A stretch of DNA of 64,000 bases from Candidatus Lindowbacteria bacterium RIFCSPLOWO2_12_FULL_62_27 (lineage in GTDB: Bacteria > Lindowbacteria > 2-12-FULL-62-27), in contig MFPR01000028.1 in NCBI GenBank assembly GCA_001784175.1, positions 7,606 to 71,605 of the forward strand, in the 5' to 3' direction. Position 1 is the stretch's first letter. Each line of letters starts with the position of its first letter. Under the pieces are notes generated by a model. The model saw only the letters and a program-made list of their open reading frames with translations, searched no databases and was not told the DNA's origin. Positions 18,698 to 26,333 of this stretch are shown here, piece by piece. A program made the translations under genes and the position numbers.

Positions 18698-19613
18698 ACA
18701 GGAGGTGCCACCACCGGCCGATCACAAAACCGCTCACGCCGCCTGCGGCCAAAAGAAGCGTGTTCCACAGGTCGCCCATCGACTCCGTGTCGATGTATGG
18801 CGCGCGCGGCGTGGCCCCCGCCTCCTCCGCGATCCTCTCGTTCACCGCCTCGTCCATCCCGGCGAACGTCCCGGCCTGCGCCGGAGTCGCCGCGCCGAGC
18901 GCCATCGCGAGGAGCAGGAGCGGCGCGAGAACGGGTTTCGATGCGCGCGAAATCACGCCGAGCGATTCGAGGACCTCTGGGCGCCGGACAAAAATGTAAT
19001 GGATGGCCAAGCCGGTGACGAACATTTCCCCGATCGCGATCGGTCCCTGCGTCGGAAGATAGGCTGAATAAATGGCCGCCAAGTATCCGCCCCACGAATA
19101 TTGCGGCTGCGGTGAAATCGACAGCACCGTGCCGAGGCTCAGGCCCGCCAGCACGTACGTCATGACGTCCCCGACCAGCCCGCCGGCCGCAGCCGCCGCG
19201 CGGATCGAACAGCCCGCCCGGAGCGCCACGCGGTAGGCCAGCCAGCCGAAAAACGCGCCGCCGATACCCAGCGTGATGAGGTTGGCGCCCCACGTCGAAA
19301 ATCCGCCGTGGGCGAAAAACGCCGCTTGCAGGAGAAGCGACAGGCCCGTCAGCGCGATGCCGACCCACGGCCCCAGCAAGATGCCGGCCAGCGGCGATCC
19401 GCACGGATGCGAGCAGGTCCCCGTGAAGGCGGGGATCGGAATGAGCGACACGAAAAAGATAAAGGCCCCGCCCATGCCCAGAAGCGGTTTGCGTTCCGGG
19501 TTATCCTGCACAAACGTTTTCATTTTCCGGGCGCCGACCGCCATCAAGCTCACGCCGGCGGCGGTATAGGCGACGGCGGGCCAGCCCCTGATGATTCCCT
19601 CGGTGATGTGCAT
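18663..19613 (-). CDS. cbiM: Cobalt/nickel ECF transporter substrate-binding protein, CbiM fused to CbiN-like tail
   Basis: 316 residues. The first residues are Met-His-Ile-Thr-Glu-Gly: the N-terminal Met1 and His2 are the metal ligands in CbiM/NikM, so the start at 19613 is fixed, and AAGGAG lies upstream. Core motifs: FTGTCSHPCGSPLAGILLGPW (shortened here to its conserved SHPCG), YLPTQGPIAIGEMFVTG. After ~225 come a hydrophobic stretch (VLAPLLLLAMALG), then FAGMDEAVNERIAEEAG and a last helix (NTLLLAAGGVSGFVIG): the layout of CbiN, fused in one chain. Cobalt is suggested by the CbiMNQO organisation and the nearby cobalamin riboswitch gene; nickel cannot be excluded. Confidence 0.88.
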   Translation of the reverse strand: MHITEGIIRGWPAVAYTAAGVSLMAVGARKMKTFVQDNPERKPLLGMGGAFIFFVSLIPIPAFTGTCSHPCGSPLAGILLGPWVGIALTGLSLLLQAAFFAHGGFSTWGANLITLGIGGAFFGWLAYRVALRAGCSIRAAAAAGGLVGDVMTYVLAGLSLGTVLSISPQPQYSWGGYLAAIYSAYLPTQGPIAIGEMFVTGLAIHYIFVRRPEVLESLGVISRASKPVLAPLLLLAMALGAATPAQAGTFAGMDEAVNERIAEEAGATPRAPYIDTESMGDLWNTLLLAAGGVSGFVIGRWWHLLFGGRDERKTFS

Positions 19614-19686
19614 CTGCCACTCCTTAGAAAATGCAATTGAACAGCAAATTTTAACACACCCGCGGCTGGTGTCAAATGGGTTGATT

Positions 19687-19728
19687 CCCCCCTCTCCCCC
19701 TTGTGGGGAGAGGGTTGGGGTGAGGGGG
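19687..19728. repeat. GC-rich palindromic repeat, family A copy 1
   Basis: CCCCCTCTCCCCC-TTGT-GGGGAGAGGG followed by TTGGGGTGAGGGGG. The inner arms pair as CCTCTCCCC/GGGGAGAGG. It sits between the SDR stop (19735) and the cbiM start (19613). The rest of this 121-base gap shows only the cbiM ribosome site; no cobalamin riboswitch is visible upstream of cbiM. Similar elements recur at 20515-20556 and, inverted, at 20583-20623. Confidence 0.75.
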
Positions 19729-19734
19729 TTGGGC

Positions 19735-20466
19735 TTACCGGGACATGTACCGGCCGCCGTTGAGGGTTACGCACTGGCCGGTGACGGAGGGGCTTTCGAT
19801 GAGGAACCGGACCGCGCGCGCGACTTCCTCCGGCGCGACGATCCGCTTCAACAGGTCGAGGTCCTTGAGCTTGCGTTTGAGTTCGTCGCCCAAAAACTCG
19901 GTGTCGACCGGTCCGGGCGCGATGCAGTTGACCTGGATGCCGGGCGCCAGTTCCTTCGCGAGCGCCTGGGTCATCGAGATGACGGCGCCCTTCGATGCGG
20001 CGTAGCCGACGCCGATCGTGCCGCCGGTCTGGCCGGCGATGCTGGAGAGGTTGATGATGTGCGCCGGCGCCGCCTTGCGCAGGAGCGGCAGGAGCGCCTT
20101 GGTCAGGAAAAAAATGGACGTGAGATTGTTGGCGATCAGATCATTCCATTCATCCGTCGGAATCGACTCGATCGGATAATGCCGCGGCATCACGCCCGCG
20201 TTGTTGACGAGAACGTCCAGCCGGTCCGTTTGACGCGCAAGGTCGCCCGACAACTTGCCGACGGACGACTCGCTCGATACGTCGCATTTGAACAGCGTAA
20301 CCCTGCGATGGCTCGCCGACTGGATCGTGTCCCGGCATGCTTCAGCGGCCTGATCGTTCGACCGGTAAACCAAAAACAGGTCGCAGCCGTTTTCCGCCAG
20401 GTTCTGTGCAATGGCCTTGCCGATCCCTCTCGTGCCTCCCGTGATCAGTGCCACACGCGCCATCAT
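19735..20466 (-). CDS. Short-chain dehydrogenase/reductase (FabG-like)
   Basis: About 243 residues from tandem ATGs at 20466/20463. A longer open frame to 20562 is only the translation of palindromic repeat copy 2 and is rejected. Rossmann motif TGGTRGIGKAI near the N-terminus, NNAG (VLVNNAGVM), catalytic Ser in NLSSIAG and Tyr-x-x-x-Lys in GYAASKGA; family C-terminal pattern VNCIAPGPVDTEF and SVTGQCVTLNGGRYM. Closest in pattern to 3-oxoacyl-ACP reductases, but SDR substrates cannot be read from sequence and no fatty-acid genes are near. It lies downstream of the GH13 gene on the same strand. Confidence 0.88.
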   Translation of the reverse strand: MMARVALITGGTRGIGKAIAQNLAENGCDLFLVYRSNDQAAEACRDTIQSASHRRVTLFKCDVSSESSVGKLSGDLARQTDRLDVLVNNAGVMPRHYPIESIPTDEWNDLIANNLTSIFFLTKALLPLLRKAAPAHIINLSSIAGQTGGTIGVGYAASKGAVISMTQALAKELAPGIQVNCIAPGPVDTEFLGDELKRKLKDLDLLKRIVAPEEVARAVRFLIESPSVTGQCVTLNGGRYMSR

Positions 20467-20514
20467 ACCGTCATGGAAACAGGGAGGTGCGGGCAAGTCA
20501 AGCTTGGTGGATAT

Positions 20515-20556
20515 CCCCCTCTCCCGCCCATGGCGGGAGAGGGTTGGGGTGAGGGT
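20515..20556. repeat. GC-rich palindromic repeat, family A copy 2
   Basis: CCCCCTCTCCCGCC-CAT-GGCGGGAGAGGG followed by TTGGGGTGAGGGTGG. Same design as copy 1, with the loop arms altered but compensated so the hairpin is kept (CTCCCGCC pairs with GGCGGGAG). Lies in the gap between GH13 and SDR genes. Confidence 0.75.
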
Positions 20557-20582
20557 GGCCATTCGGATGCCGTACCGAGTGA

Positions 20583-20623
20583 CCCCCTCACCCTGACCCT
20601 CTCCCCCTTTCGGGGGAGAGGGG
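20583..20623. repeat. GC-rich palindromic repeat, family A copy 3 (inverted)
   Basis: CCCCCTCACCCTGACCCTCTCCCCC-TTT-CGGGGGAGAGGGG: the reverse complement orientation of copies 1 and 2, 26 bases from copy 2. The GH13 gene ends inside it (stop 20588-20590), so the repeat encodes the last ~10 residues of that enzyme. Confidence 0.75.
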
Positions 20624-22315
20624 AACGCCTATGTAAATCTCGAACGGCCGGAGACGAATCATCCCGATGGCATTCTCAGCCGCCCTACTCTCATGTGTCG
20701 AATACAGACATTCGATCCGGCCGCCCAGTCCGGTCGAGAGTCGCCGGGCCCGCTCGGACATGTTCAACGCCACAAGACACGCTTGGCCGTCGGTCGCGCG
20801 GCGCATAAACGCGAGAATGTCCCCGGACGCCTCGTCGACGGGCTGATAGTCGCCGGTCACCAGCGCCGGCGTTTGCCGGCGCAGGCGGAGCATCCGCCGA
20901 TAGAAATTCAGCATGGAATCCGGCCGGCCGTCCTCGTCCGATACGTTCACTCCCTCTGCGTAATTCGGATGCACCGGAAGCCAGGGCCGGACGTGCGCCG
21001 GGCAGAAGCCGGCGTTCGGAGCGTTTGCCCACTGCAGGGGCGTCCGGCATCTGTCGCGGGTCGCTTTCGCGGCCACGTCCAGCGCCTCCGCCGGCGGCGT
21101 GCCGAGATGCTCGGTTTCAATCGTGTGGGCCCACACGCCGGCGTTGTCTTTGAACTGGCCGAGGTCATTGAGCATAAGATCGGTCATCCCGATTTCCTCG
21201 CCGTTGTAGAGAAACGGCGTGCCTTTCAGCGTCAGCATGAGCGCGAGCGAGATACGAGCCAGCGTGTCGTCGTTCCGGCCGTCGCCGTAGCGGTTGTAGA
21301 CGCGTGACGAATCATGATTGCCGAGCGTATTGCACGGCCAAGCGCCGTCCGGCAGCGCGGTGAGCCGCGAAGTTTGATTTTCCCGGACCCACGCGGGCGT
21401 CAGCCGGGGAGTTTTCATGAGCGGGAAATTGAACACCATGTGCAGTTCGTCGTGGCCGTTTCCATGATAGGCGATGTCTTCGGTTTCTCCCACCAGGACC
21501 GCGCAGGGGTATTGATCGACCAGCGCCCGCAACTCCTGCATCAGCTCGTGAAGTTCCGGCCGGTCGGCCTGATGCTCGTACATGAGACGCCACTGCTCGC
21601 CGATCGCCTTCCACTCCGCTTCCGTTTTTGCCTGCCGCGCCATCCGGTGAAGCTCAATCTGGGTTTGCGTCGCCGTGTGGGGAGGCTCCGCGGGGTTTTC
21701 AAAAATCGTACCGATGGCGTCAAGCCGGAACCCGTCGACGCCGAGGTCCAGCCAGAACCGAACTGCGTCGAACATCGCCTTCTTGACCTCGGGATTCCGC
21801 CAATTGAGGTCCGGCTGCTCCTTGAAAAAAAAGTGGTAGTAGTACTCCCCCGTCGCCGCGTCGCGCTCCCATGCGGAACCGCCGAAAACAGACAACCAAT
21901 TGTTGGGCGGACCGCCGCCGTTTCCGGATCGCCAGACGTACCAGTTCCGCTTGGGATGGCTCCGGCCGGATCGCGACTCGAGAAACCAGGGGTGCAGGTG
22001 GGACGTGTGGTTCAACACAAGATCGAGGATGACCCGGATCCCGCGCCGGTGGGCGCCGGCCAGGAACTTTTTGAAGTCATCGAGCGTCCCGTATTCGGGC
22101 GCGACGCCCGTGTAGTCGGCCACGTCGTATCCGCAGTCAAAGAGCGGCGAAGGATAATGCGGAGACAGCCAGACCGCGTCGATCCCGAGATCCTGCAGAT
22201 AGTCCAGCCGGTCAATCATGCCGCCGATGTCGCCGATCCCGTCCCCGTTTCCGTCCGCGAAACTGCGCGGATAGATCTGATAGAAAACCGCCGTCTGCCA
22301 CCAGTGCGGCTTCAT
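20588..22315 (-). CDS. GH13 alpha-glucosidase (oligo-1,6-glucosidase / maltose-cleaving type)
   Basis: 575 residues. Family GH13 regions: AVWLSPHYPSP, RVILDLVLNHTS, nucleophile Asp in DGFRLDAIGTIFEN, acid/base Glu in AVLVGETED, and transition-state Asp in LGNHDSSR. The N-terminus WWQTAVFYQIYPRSFADGNG is typical of exo-acting alpha-glucosidases and related transglycosylases. No signal peptide, so it probably acts in the cytosol on short alpha-glucans, maltose or isomaltose. Its ATG directly abuts the kinase stop. The last residues (PLSPERGRGSG) are encoded by repeat A copy 3 and are probably not functional. Confidence 0.92.
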   Translation of the reverse strand: MKPHWWQTAVFYQIYPRSFADGNGDGIGDIGGMIDRLDYLQDLGIDAVWLSPHYPSPLFDCGYDVADYTGVAPEYGTLDDFKKFLAGAHRRGIRVILDLVLNHTSHLHPWFLESRSGRSHPKRNWYVWRSGNGGGPPNNWLSVFGGSAWERDAATGEYYYHFFFKEQPDLNWRNPEVKKAMFDAVRFWLDLGVDGFRLDAIGTIFENPAEPPHTATQTQIELHRMARQAKTEAEWKAIGEQWRLMYEHQADRPELHELMQELRALVDQYPCAVLVGETEDIAYHGNGHDELHMVFNFPLMKTPRLTPAWVRENQTSRLTALPDGAWPCNTLGNHDSSRVYNRYGDGRNDDTLARISLALMLTLKGTPFLYNGEEIGMTDLMLNDLGQFKDNAGVWAHTIETEHLGTPPAEALDVAAKATRDRCRTPLQWANAPNAGFCPAHVRPWLPVHPNYAEGVNVSDEDGRPDSMLNFYRRMLRLRRQTPALVTGDYQPVDEASGDILAFMRRATDGQACLVALNMSERARRLSTGLGGRIECLYSTHESRAAENAIGMIRLRPFEIYIGVPLSPERGRGSG

Positions 22316-25030
22316 TTACTCTTCCGCTGCCTCGTCTTTCTCATCTTTCGCGGCGCCTTTGCCGGCGGCAGTATCGGGTTTGGGCGTCTTGGCCCAAAGC
22401 TCGGCGTATTTCGCGGCTGCGGGACCAAGCACCATCTTCGCCTCCCGATACCCGTAGGTGCCCATTCGAGACAGATGGACGGCATGGCGTCGGGCCTCCG
22501 CATCCCGGCCTGCATCGGTCAGCAGGCGGATCAAATGAGCGTATAGGAGCGCGGCATTCTCCTTTCTTTCTTGGCTTTCAAATTTTTGCGCGGCCTTCAG
22601 GTAAGCCGCATAGGCTTTGTCTTTAGCCTCTGTTGCCGCGCGGGACTTGCCGAGTTCGGCAAGACCACTTCCAAGGATCAAATAAATGCTCGCTGCCTCC
22701 TGATCTTGCCCAAGTTTTTCACGCAGCGCGGCGGCTTTTCGATACGAATCCACCGCCTCCGCGGGCTTGCGATTCATCTGGAGTACCGATCCCAAATGGG
22801 TGGCTGCATTCGCCGCCGACGCCAAGTTTCCCTCGCTTTCATACTTTGACACTGCCGCCCGGAAGGGCGCCTCTGCCGACTGGTACGCCTGACGGGCGCC
22901 TGTTTCGTTCCCGGTTTGTCGCCGTGCCATCCCCACTTGCCGGTAGGCGATTCCGAGTGAAAAGTCGTCACCACGCTTTTCAAAGATCTCAACGGCCCTC
23001 TCTGAGGCTCTCTCCGCTGACTGGTAGGCCAAACGGGCGCCTGTGTCGCTGCCCACCCGTGTATGGGCGTGCGCCAGACTCCAGTACATCGAGCCGATGG
23101 TAAGATAATCCTCCCTTTTTTTACGGATCTCCGCCTCCTTTTGGACAGCACTCTCCGCACATGCTAATCTCTTCTTCCTTATCATTGTCGATCTCATGCG
23201 TTCATAAAGGCCCAACAAAGCATCGGTGTCTCCGTGCGCCAGATAAATCACCGCTGCGTCCTGATAGGCGTTTTCCACCGCAGTATCGTCCGTCGTCATT
23301 CCCGCAATCATGGATCCCACACTCGCGTACATATTCGCCGTGGCGTTTGTATCCCCGAGTTTCTTGTACACGCCGGCCGCCCGTCGACCGGCTTCTACGG
23401 AATCCTCAAGCCTTCGCTTGGATAAGCCAAGCGCGGACCGGACCCGCACATATTGGATCGCCTGCTTTCGCAGGTATCCGTCTTTTCCGAAGAGTTCCGC
23501 CGAGGTTCCATGGGCGGCTGCCGCGTCGGATCTCTTGCCCAGCGTGACCAACACAACGCCCAGACCGGCATAAGCGTCCGCAAGCGCATAGTTCGATCCC
23601 GAACGCTTCGCGGTTTCAACAGCCTTCCAAACGTATTCTTCCGCCTCGGCCTGCCGCTCCATTGAAACCAACGCGCATCCAAGTCCCAGATACGCATCAG
23701 ACAATCTATGGTCATCTCCGCTCTTTGTGGCTGTCTCGACCGCCTTCAGGAAAAAAGATTCGGCCTCAGGCAACTTGTTTCTACCCCTGTGACTCCAGCC
23801 CAGCAGGGTATATGCCTCCGCCAGACCCTTCGTATCCCCTCGTTTCAGACATAGTTGCTCTGCGCGCCGGATCGCCGTATCGGCCGCATCGAGATCTCTC
23901 CCCAGCTCGATCAGTGTCCGGCCCAGCCCGAGGTACGACGCCGTCAGACCGCGTTCGTCGCCTTCCTGTTCATTGACGATCACAGCGGCCTGGAAGGCCT
24001 TCTCCGCTTCGCTCCAGTAACCGACGTCCAGCAGCTTTCGCGCCTTGGCTTCCTCTGTCGGTTTCACTATCATCCAGATCGCAATGGCGGTCGCCCCCGC
24101 GGCGCCCACCCACAGAACACGCTTCGTGATTTTCCGGATCGCCTTCCGCCTCCGGTCCGCCGCCTTCCGCGCCTTCGATGGACGCGCCGTGTACACTCCG
24201 CACTCCATCGCGCCTTCCAGCGCCGCAATGAGTTCCCCGGCGGACTGGAACCGGTCGACCGGGTCCTTCTCGGTCAGCCGGTCGATGACGGCGGCCAGTC
24301 CCGGGGTGACGCCGGACTTGACGTCACGAATGAACGGCGTGTCCTCGTTGGGATTGGCGATTTTTCGGATCAATGTGATCTGGCTCTCCGATTCGAAGGG
24401 CAGCCGGCGCGCCAGCATCCAGAACCCGACCACGCCGAGCGACCACAGATCCGCGCGCGCGTCAACGCCTTTCGACCCGCTCGCCTCGAATTGCTCCGGC
24501 GCCATGTAGGCCGGCGTGCCGAAATACTGCCCGGTCATCGTCAGCGTGACTTCGTCCATCACCTTTGATATTCCGAAGTCGATCACCTTCACGTCGTCGG
24601 TATCGGTCACCAGAATATTTTTCGGCGAGATGTCCCGGTGGATCACGCCCTGCGCGTGCGCATACTCCAGAATCCGCGCCGTCTCGGCCAATATCTTCCA
24701 CACCCACTTGGAACTCGCGCGGTCCGGCTGGTTCGGCACGATCCACTCCACCGCCCGGCCCTCGACGTACTCCATCGTCAGGTACAGCCGTCCGCCCTCC
24801 TGGCCCTGCTCATACAGGCGCGGGATCCCCGGATGGGAAAGGCGGTCGAGCGTCTTGCACTCGCGCAAAAATCGGTTTCGGAACTCATCGTTTCTTGAAA
24901 GATGTTCGGGAACGATCTTCAGCGCCACGGTTCGGCCTTTTCCGTCTTCCGTAAGGTACACCGCCCCCATCCCACCGTGGCCGACTTCGCGCTGGAGTTC
25001 AAACGGACCAAATGAGGAGAGGCTTGCCAT
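22316..25030 (-). CDS. Membrane-anchored Ser/Thr protein kinase with TPR sensor region
   Basis: About 904 residues from ATG 25030 (a GTG at 25048 would add six). Kinase domain at the N-terminus: glycine loop EVGHGGMGAVYL, Lys in VALKIVPE, catalytic loop VIHRDISPKN, IDFGISK and APEQFE. All catalytic residues are present, so it should be active. A transmembrane segment (VLWVGAAGATAIAIWMIV) follows at about residue 305, then ~550 residues of repeated helical pairs of TPR type (AYLGLGRTLIELGR, AYTLLGWSHRGRNKL, AYLGLGCALVSMERQ, AYAGLGVVLVTLGKR). The tail is Ala/Glu/Lys-rich. The TPR part, predicted outside the cytosol, would be the sensor or scaffold. Directly followed, with zero gap, by the GH13 gene. 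Confidence 0.92.
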   Translation of the reverse strand: MASLSSFGPFELQREVGHGGMGAVYLTEDGKGRTVALKIVPEHLSRNDEFRNRFLRECKTLDRLSHPGIPRLYEQGQEGGRLYLTMEYVEGRAVEWIVPNQPDRASSKWVWKILAETARILEYAHAQGVIHRDISPKNILVTDTDDVKVIDFGISKVMDEVTLTMTGQYFGTPAYMAPEQFEASGSKGVDARADLWSLGVVGFWMLARRLPFESESQITLIRKIANPNEDTPFIRDVKSGVTPGLAAVIDRLTEKDPVDRFQSAGELIAALEGAMECGVYTARPSKARKAADRRRKAIRKITKRVLWVGAAGATAIAIWMIVKPTEEAKARKLLDVGYWSEAEKAFQAAVIVNEQEGDERGLTASYLGLGRTLIELGRDLDAADTAIRRAEQLCLKRGDTKGLAEAYTLLGWSHRGRNKLPEAESFFLKAVETATKSGDDHRLSDAYLGLGCALVSMERQAEAEEYVWKAVETAKRSGSNYALADAYAGLGVVLVTLGKRSDAAAAHGTSAELFGKDGYLRKQAIQYVRVRSALGLSKRRLEDSVEAGRRAAGVYKKLGDTNATANMYASVGSMIAGMTTDDTAVENAYQDAAVIYLAHGDTDALLGLYERMRSTMIRKKRLACAESAVQKEAEIRKKREDYLTIGSMYWSLAHAHTRVGSDTGARLAYQSAERASERAVEIFEKRGDDFSLGIAYRQVGMARRQTGNETGARQAYQSAEAPFRAAVSKYESEGNLASAANAATHLGSVLQMNRKPAEAVDSYRKAAALREKLGQDQEAASIYLILGSGLAELGKSRAATEAKDKAYAAYLKAAQKFESQERKENAALLYAHLIRLLTDAGRDAEARRHAVHLSRMGTYGYREAKMVLGPAAAKYAELWAKTPKPDTAAGKGAAKDEKDEAAEE

Positions 25031-25115
25031 GTCGACGGAGTGTTTCACAAATCGTTGTCAACGTCAAATGAACCCGCCCGCGTTGACAACCCGCGCGCGC
25101 CTGACTATGATGCCG

Positions 25116-25315
25116 CGCGAAGGTGCTCCGATTCGTGGAATCGGAGTAAACGGGAATCCCGTGGGCCCCCGCGATGGGGGAGCCGGGAGCGGTCACGCCA
25201 CTGTGAAGGGGTGCCGGACCACAAAGCCACTGTCCTCCGTAGCGCGCCGGAGTCCGCGAAGGAGGATGGGAAGGCGGCGAGGCGATCCCCCTGAGCCAGG
25301 AAACCGGCCTTCGCG
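25116..25315 (+). promoter_or_regulatory. Cobalamin (AdoCbl) riboswitch
   Basis: The outer P1 stem is exact: CGCGAAGG (25116-25123) with CCTTCGCG (25308-25315). Inside are the family landmarks in order: GGAATCGGAGTAAACGGGAA (25137-25156), CCCCCGCGA, CACTGTGAAGGGG (25199-25211), the conserved AAGCCACTGT (25224-25233), GGGAAGGCGGCGAGGCGAT and GAGCCAGGAAACC (25293-25305). Downstream, CTCCT (25327-25331) can pair with AGGAG (25338-25342), the ribosome site of the next gene. This suggests that cobalamin binding shuts translation. It controls the CbiX-like gene at 25352. Confidence 0.93.
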
Positions 25316-25351
25316 ATGGTAATAGTCTCCTCGATGAAGGAGCGGTTGACG

Positions 25352-25750
25352 ATGCAACGTCCTTCCGGCGGCGCCAATGGCCGCCATCCAAATCGCGCGC
25401 TGGTGATTGTGTCGCACCAGTCGATGATCCGGAAACCGAATCCCGGTGTACAGCGGCTCTGCCGCGGCATGCGTCGGCGCATGGTCTTTGGCCGGGTCTA
25501 TTCGACCAATATCGCCCTCAAGGACCGGCTGGAACAGATCGCGACCCGCCTCTGGCGCGCCGGGATCCGTCAGATGGATGTGTTCCCTTATTTTTTACAT
25601 GAAGGATTCCACGTCCGCGTGGAGCTTCCCAAAAGGCTCATGTCCATTCGGAAAAAATATCCCGCCCTCGATGTCCGGCAGTGGCCGCATCTCGGCTGTC
25701 ACCCGGACCTGGCGGAACTTGCGGCGGACCTTCTGGGCGTGCGCGACTAG
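25352..25750 (+). CDS. cbiX: CbiX/SirB-like single-domain sirohydrochlorin cobaltochelatase
   Basis: 132 residues from the ATG at 25352, chosen because AAGGAG (25337-25342) sits nine bases upstream; ATGs at 25316 and 25334 lie in the riboswitch expression platform. The length fits the small homodimeric CbiX class. Active-site histidines are kept: one in ALVIVSHQSM near the N-terminus and one in FLHEGFHVRVELP. The C-terminal HLGCHPDLAELAADLL matches the family's PLGxHP motif. One oddity: the usual HGS is HQS. It would insert Co2+ into sirohydrochlorin at the start of the anaerobic B12 route; no other corrin genes are in the window. The cobalamin riboswitch upstream and CbiMNQO nearby support the call. 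Confidence 0.8.
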   Translation: MQRPSGGANGRHPNRALVIVSHQSMIRKPNPGVQRLCRGMRRRMVFGRVYSTNIALKDRLEQIATRLWRAGIRQMDVFPYFLHEGFHVRVELPKRLMSIRKKYPALDVRQWPHLGCHPDLAELAADLLGVRD

Positions 25751-26268
25751 AAATGAACGCCCAGGGCCAGATAGGGAAAAATATAAACCGTCGCGACTTC
25801 GAAATAGATGTTGTCCGTCGTGAACTCCGTGCCGATGCCGATGTAGGGTAGAATCACCAGCATCGTGCCCCATTGCCAGAAACTGTTCCAGGCATGCTTG
25901 CGCAGGGGCTTGAAATAATTTTTGCTCTGAAAGCCCAGCCCGTAATTGATCCCGCGGAACCCGATCATTTCGTTGTTCCGGCTGTACTTGGACCATTCGA
26001 ACATCGTCACGGAGAGAAAGGGGACCCCCACCGAATAGCGGAAATCCGGTTTCCCTGATTCCACTTGCGCCGCCGGCTGGTCCGCCTCGTACACACTCGG
26101 CATCATGGTTTTCTTCCACTTCGGAAAGTCCGACCCGAGGAGCACCCAAGACCGGGGATCGCCCTGCGTCGACGAGGATCTCAGATTCAGAAAATCGCCC
26201 GCATGTGCCTGATCGAAAAAACACATGAGTCCCGCGATGATCAGCACTGCACACAGCCATCTGCTCAT
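25747..26268 (-). CDS. Secreted protein of unknown function, possible outer-membrane beta-barrel
   Basis: 173 residues from ATG 26268, which has GGAGGA upstream; a longer frame to 26307 is ignored. Signal peptide: MSRWLCAVLIIAGLMCFFDQAHA. The mature part is rich in aromatic residues and alternating strands (FRYSVGVPFLSVTMFEW, FEVATVYIFPYLALGVHF) and ends in Phe, a hallmark of outer-membrane barrel proteins. I do not recognise a family. Stop overlaps the convergent cbiX gene by 4 bases. A link to cobalt or cobalamin is possible only from position. Confidence 0.6.
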   Translation of the reverse strand: MSRWLCAVLIIAGLMCFFDQAHAGDFLNLRSSSTQGDPRSWVLLGSDFPKWKKTMMPSVYEADQPAAQVESGKPDFRYSVGVPFLSVTMFEWSKYSRNNEMIGFRGINYGLGFQSKNYFKPLRKHAWNSFWQWGTMLVILPYIGIGTEFTTDNIYFEVATVYIFPYLALGVHF

Positions 26269-26333
26269 GACATGTCCTCCTTTTGTGATGGGACTGATAA
26301 CAACCATTTTATCGGCACGTTCAATGCGCCTGT

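Noticed and set aside
19614-19734. Cobalamin riboswitch before cbiM
   Set aside because: Only 121 bases, filled by the palindromic repeat and the ribosome site; none of the riboswitch landmarks occur.
20467-20562. N-terminal extension of the SDR gene (32 residues)
   Set aside because: It is only a translation through palindromic repeat A copy 2; the Rossmann motif starts right after the ATG at 20463-20466.
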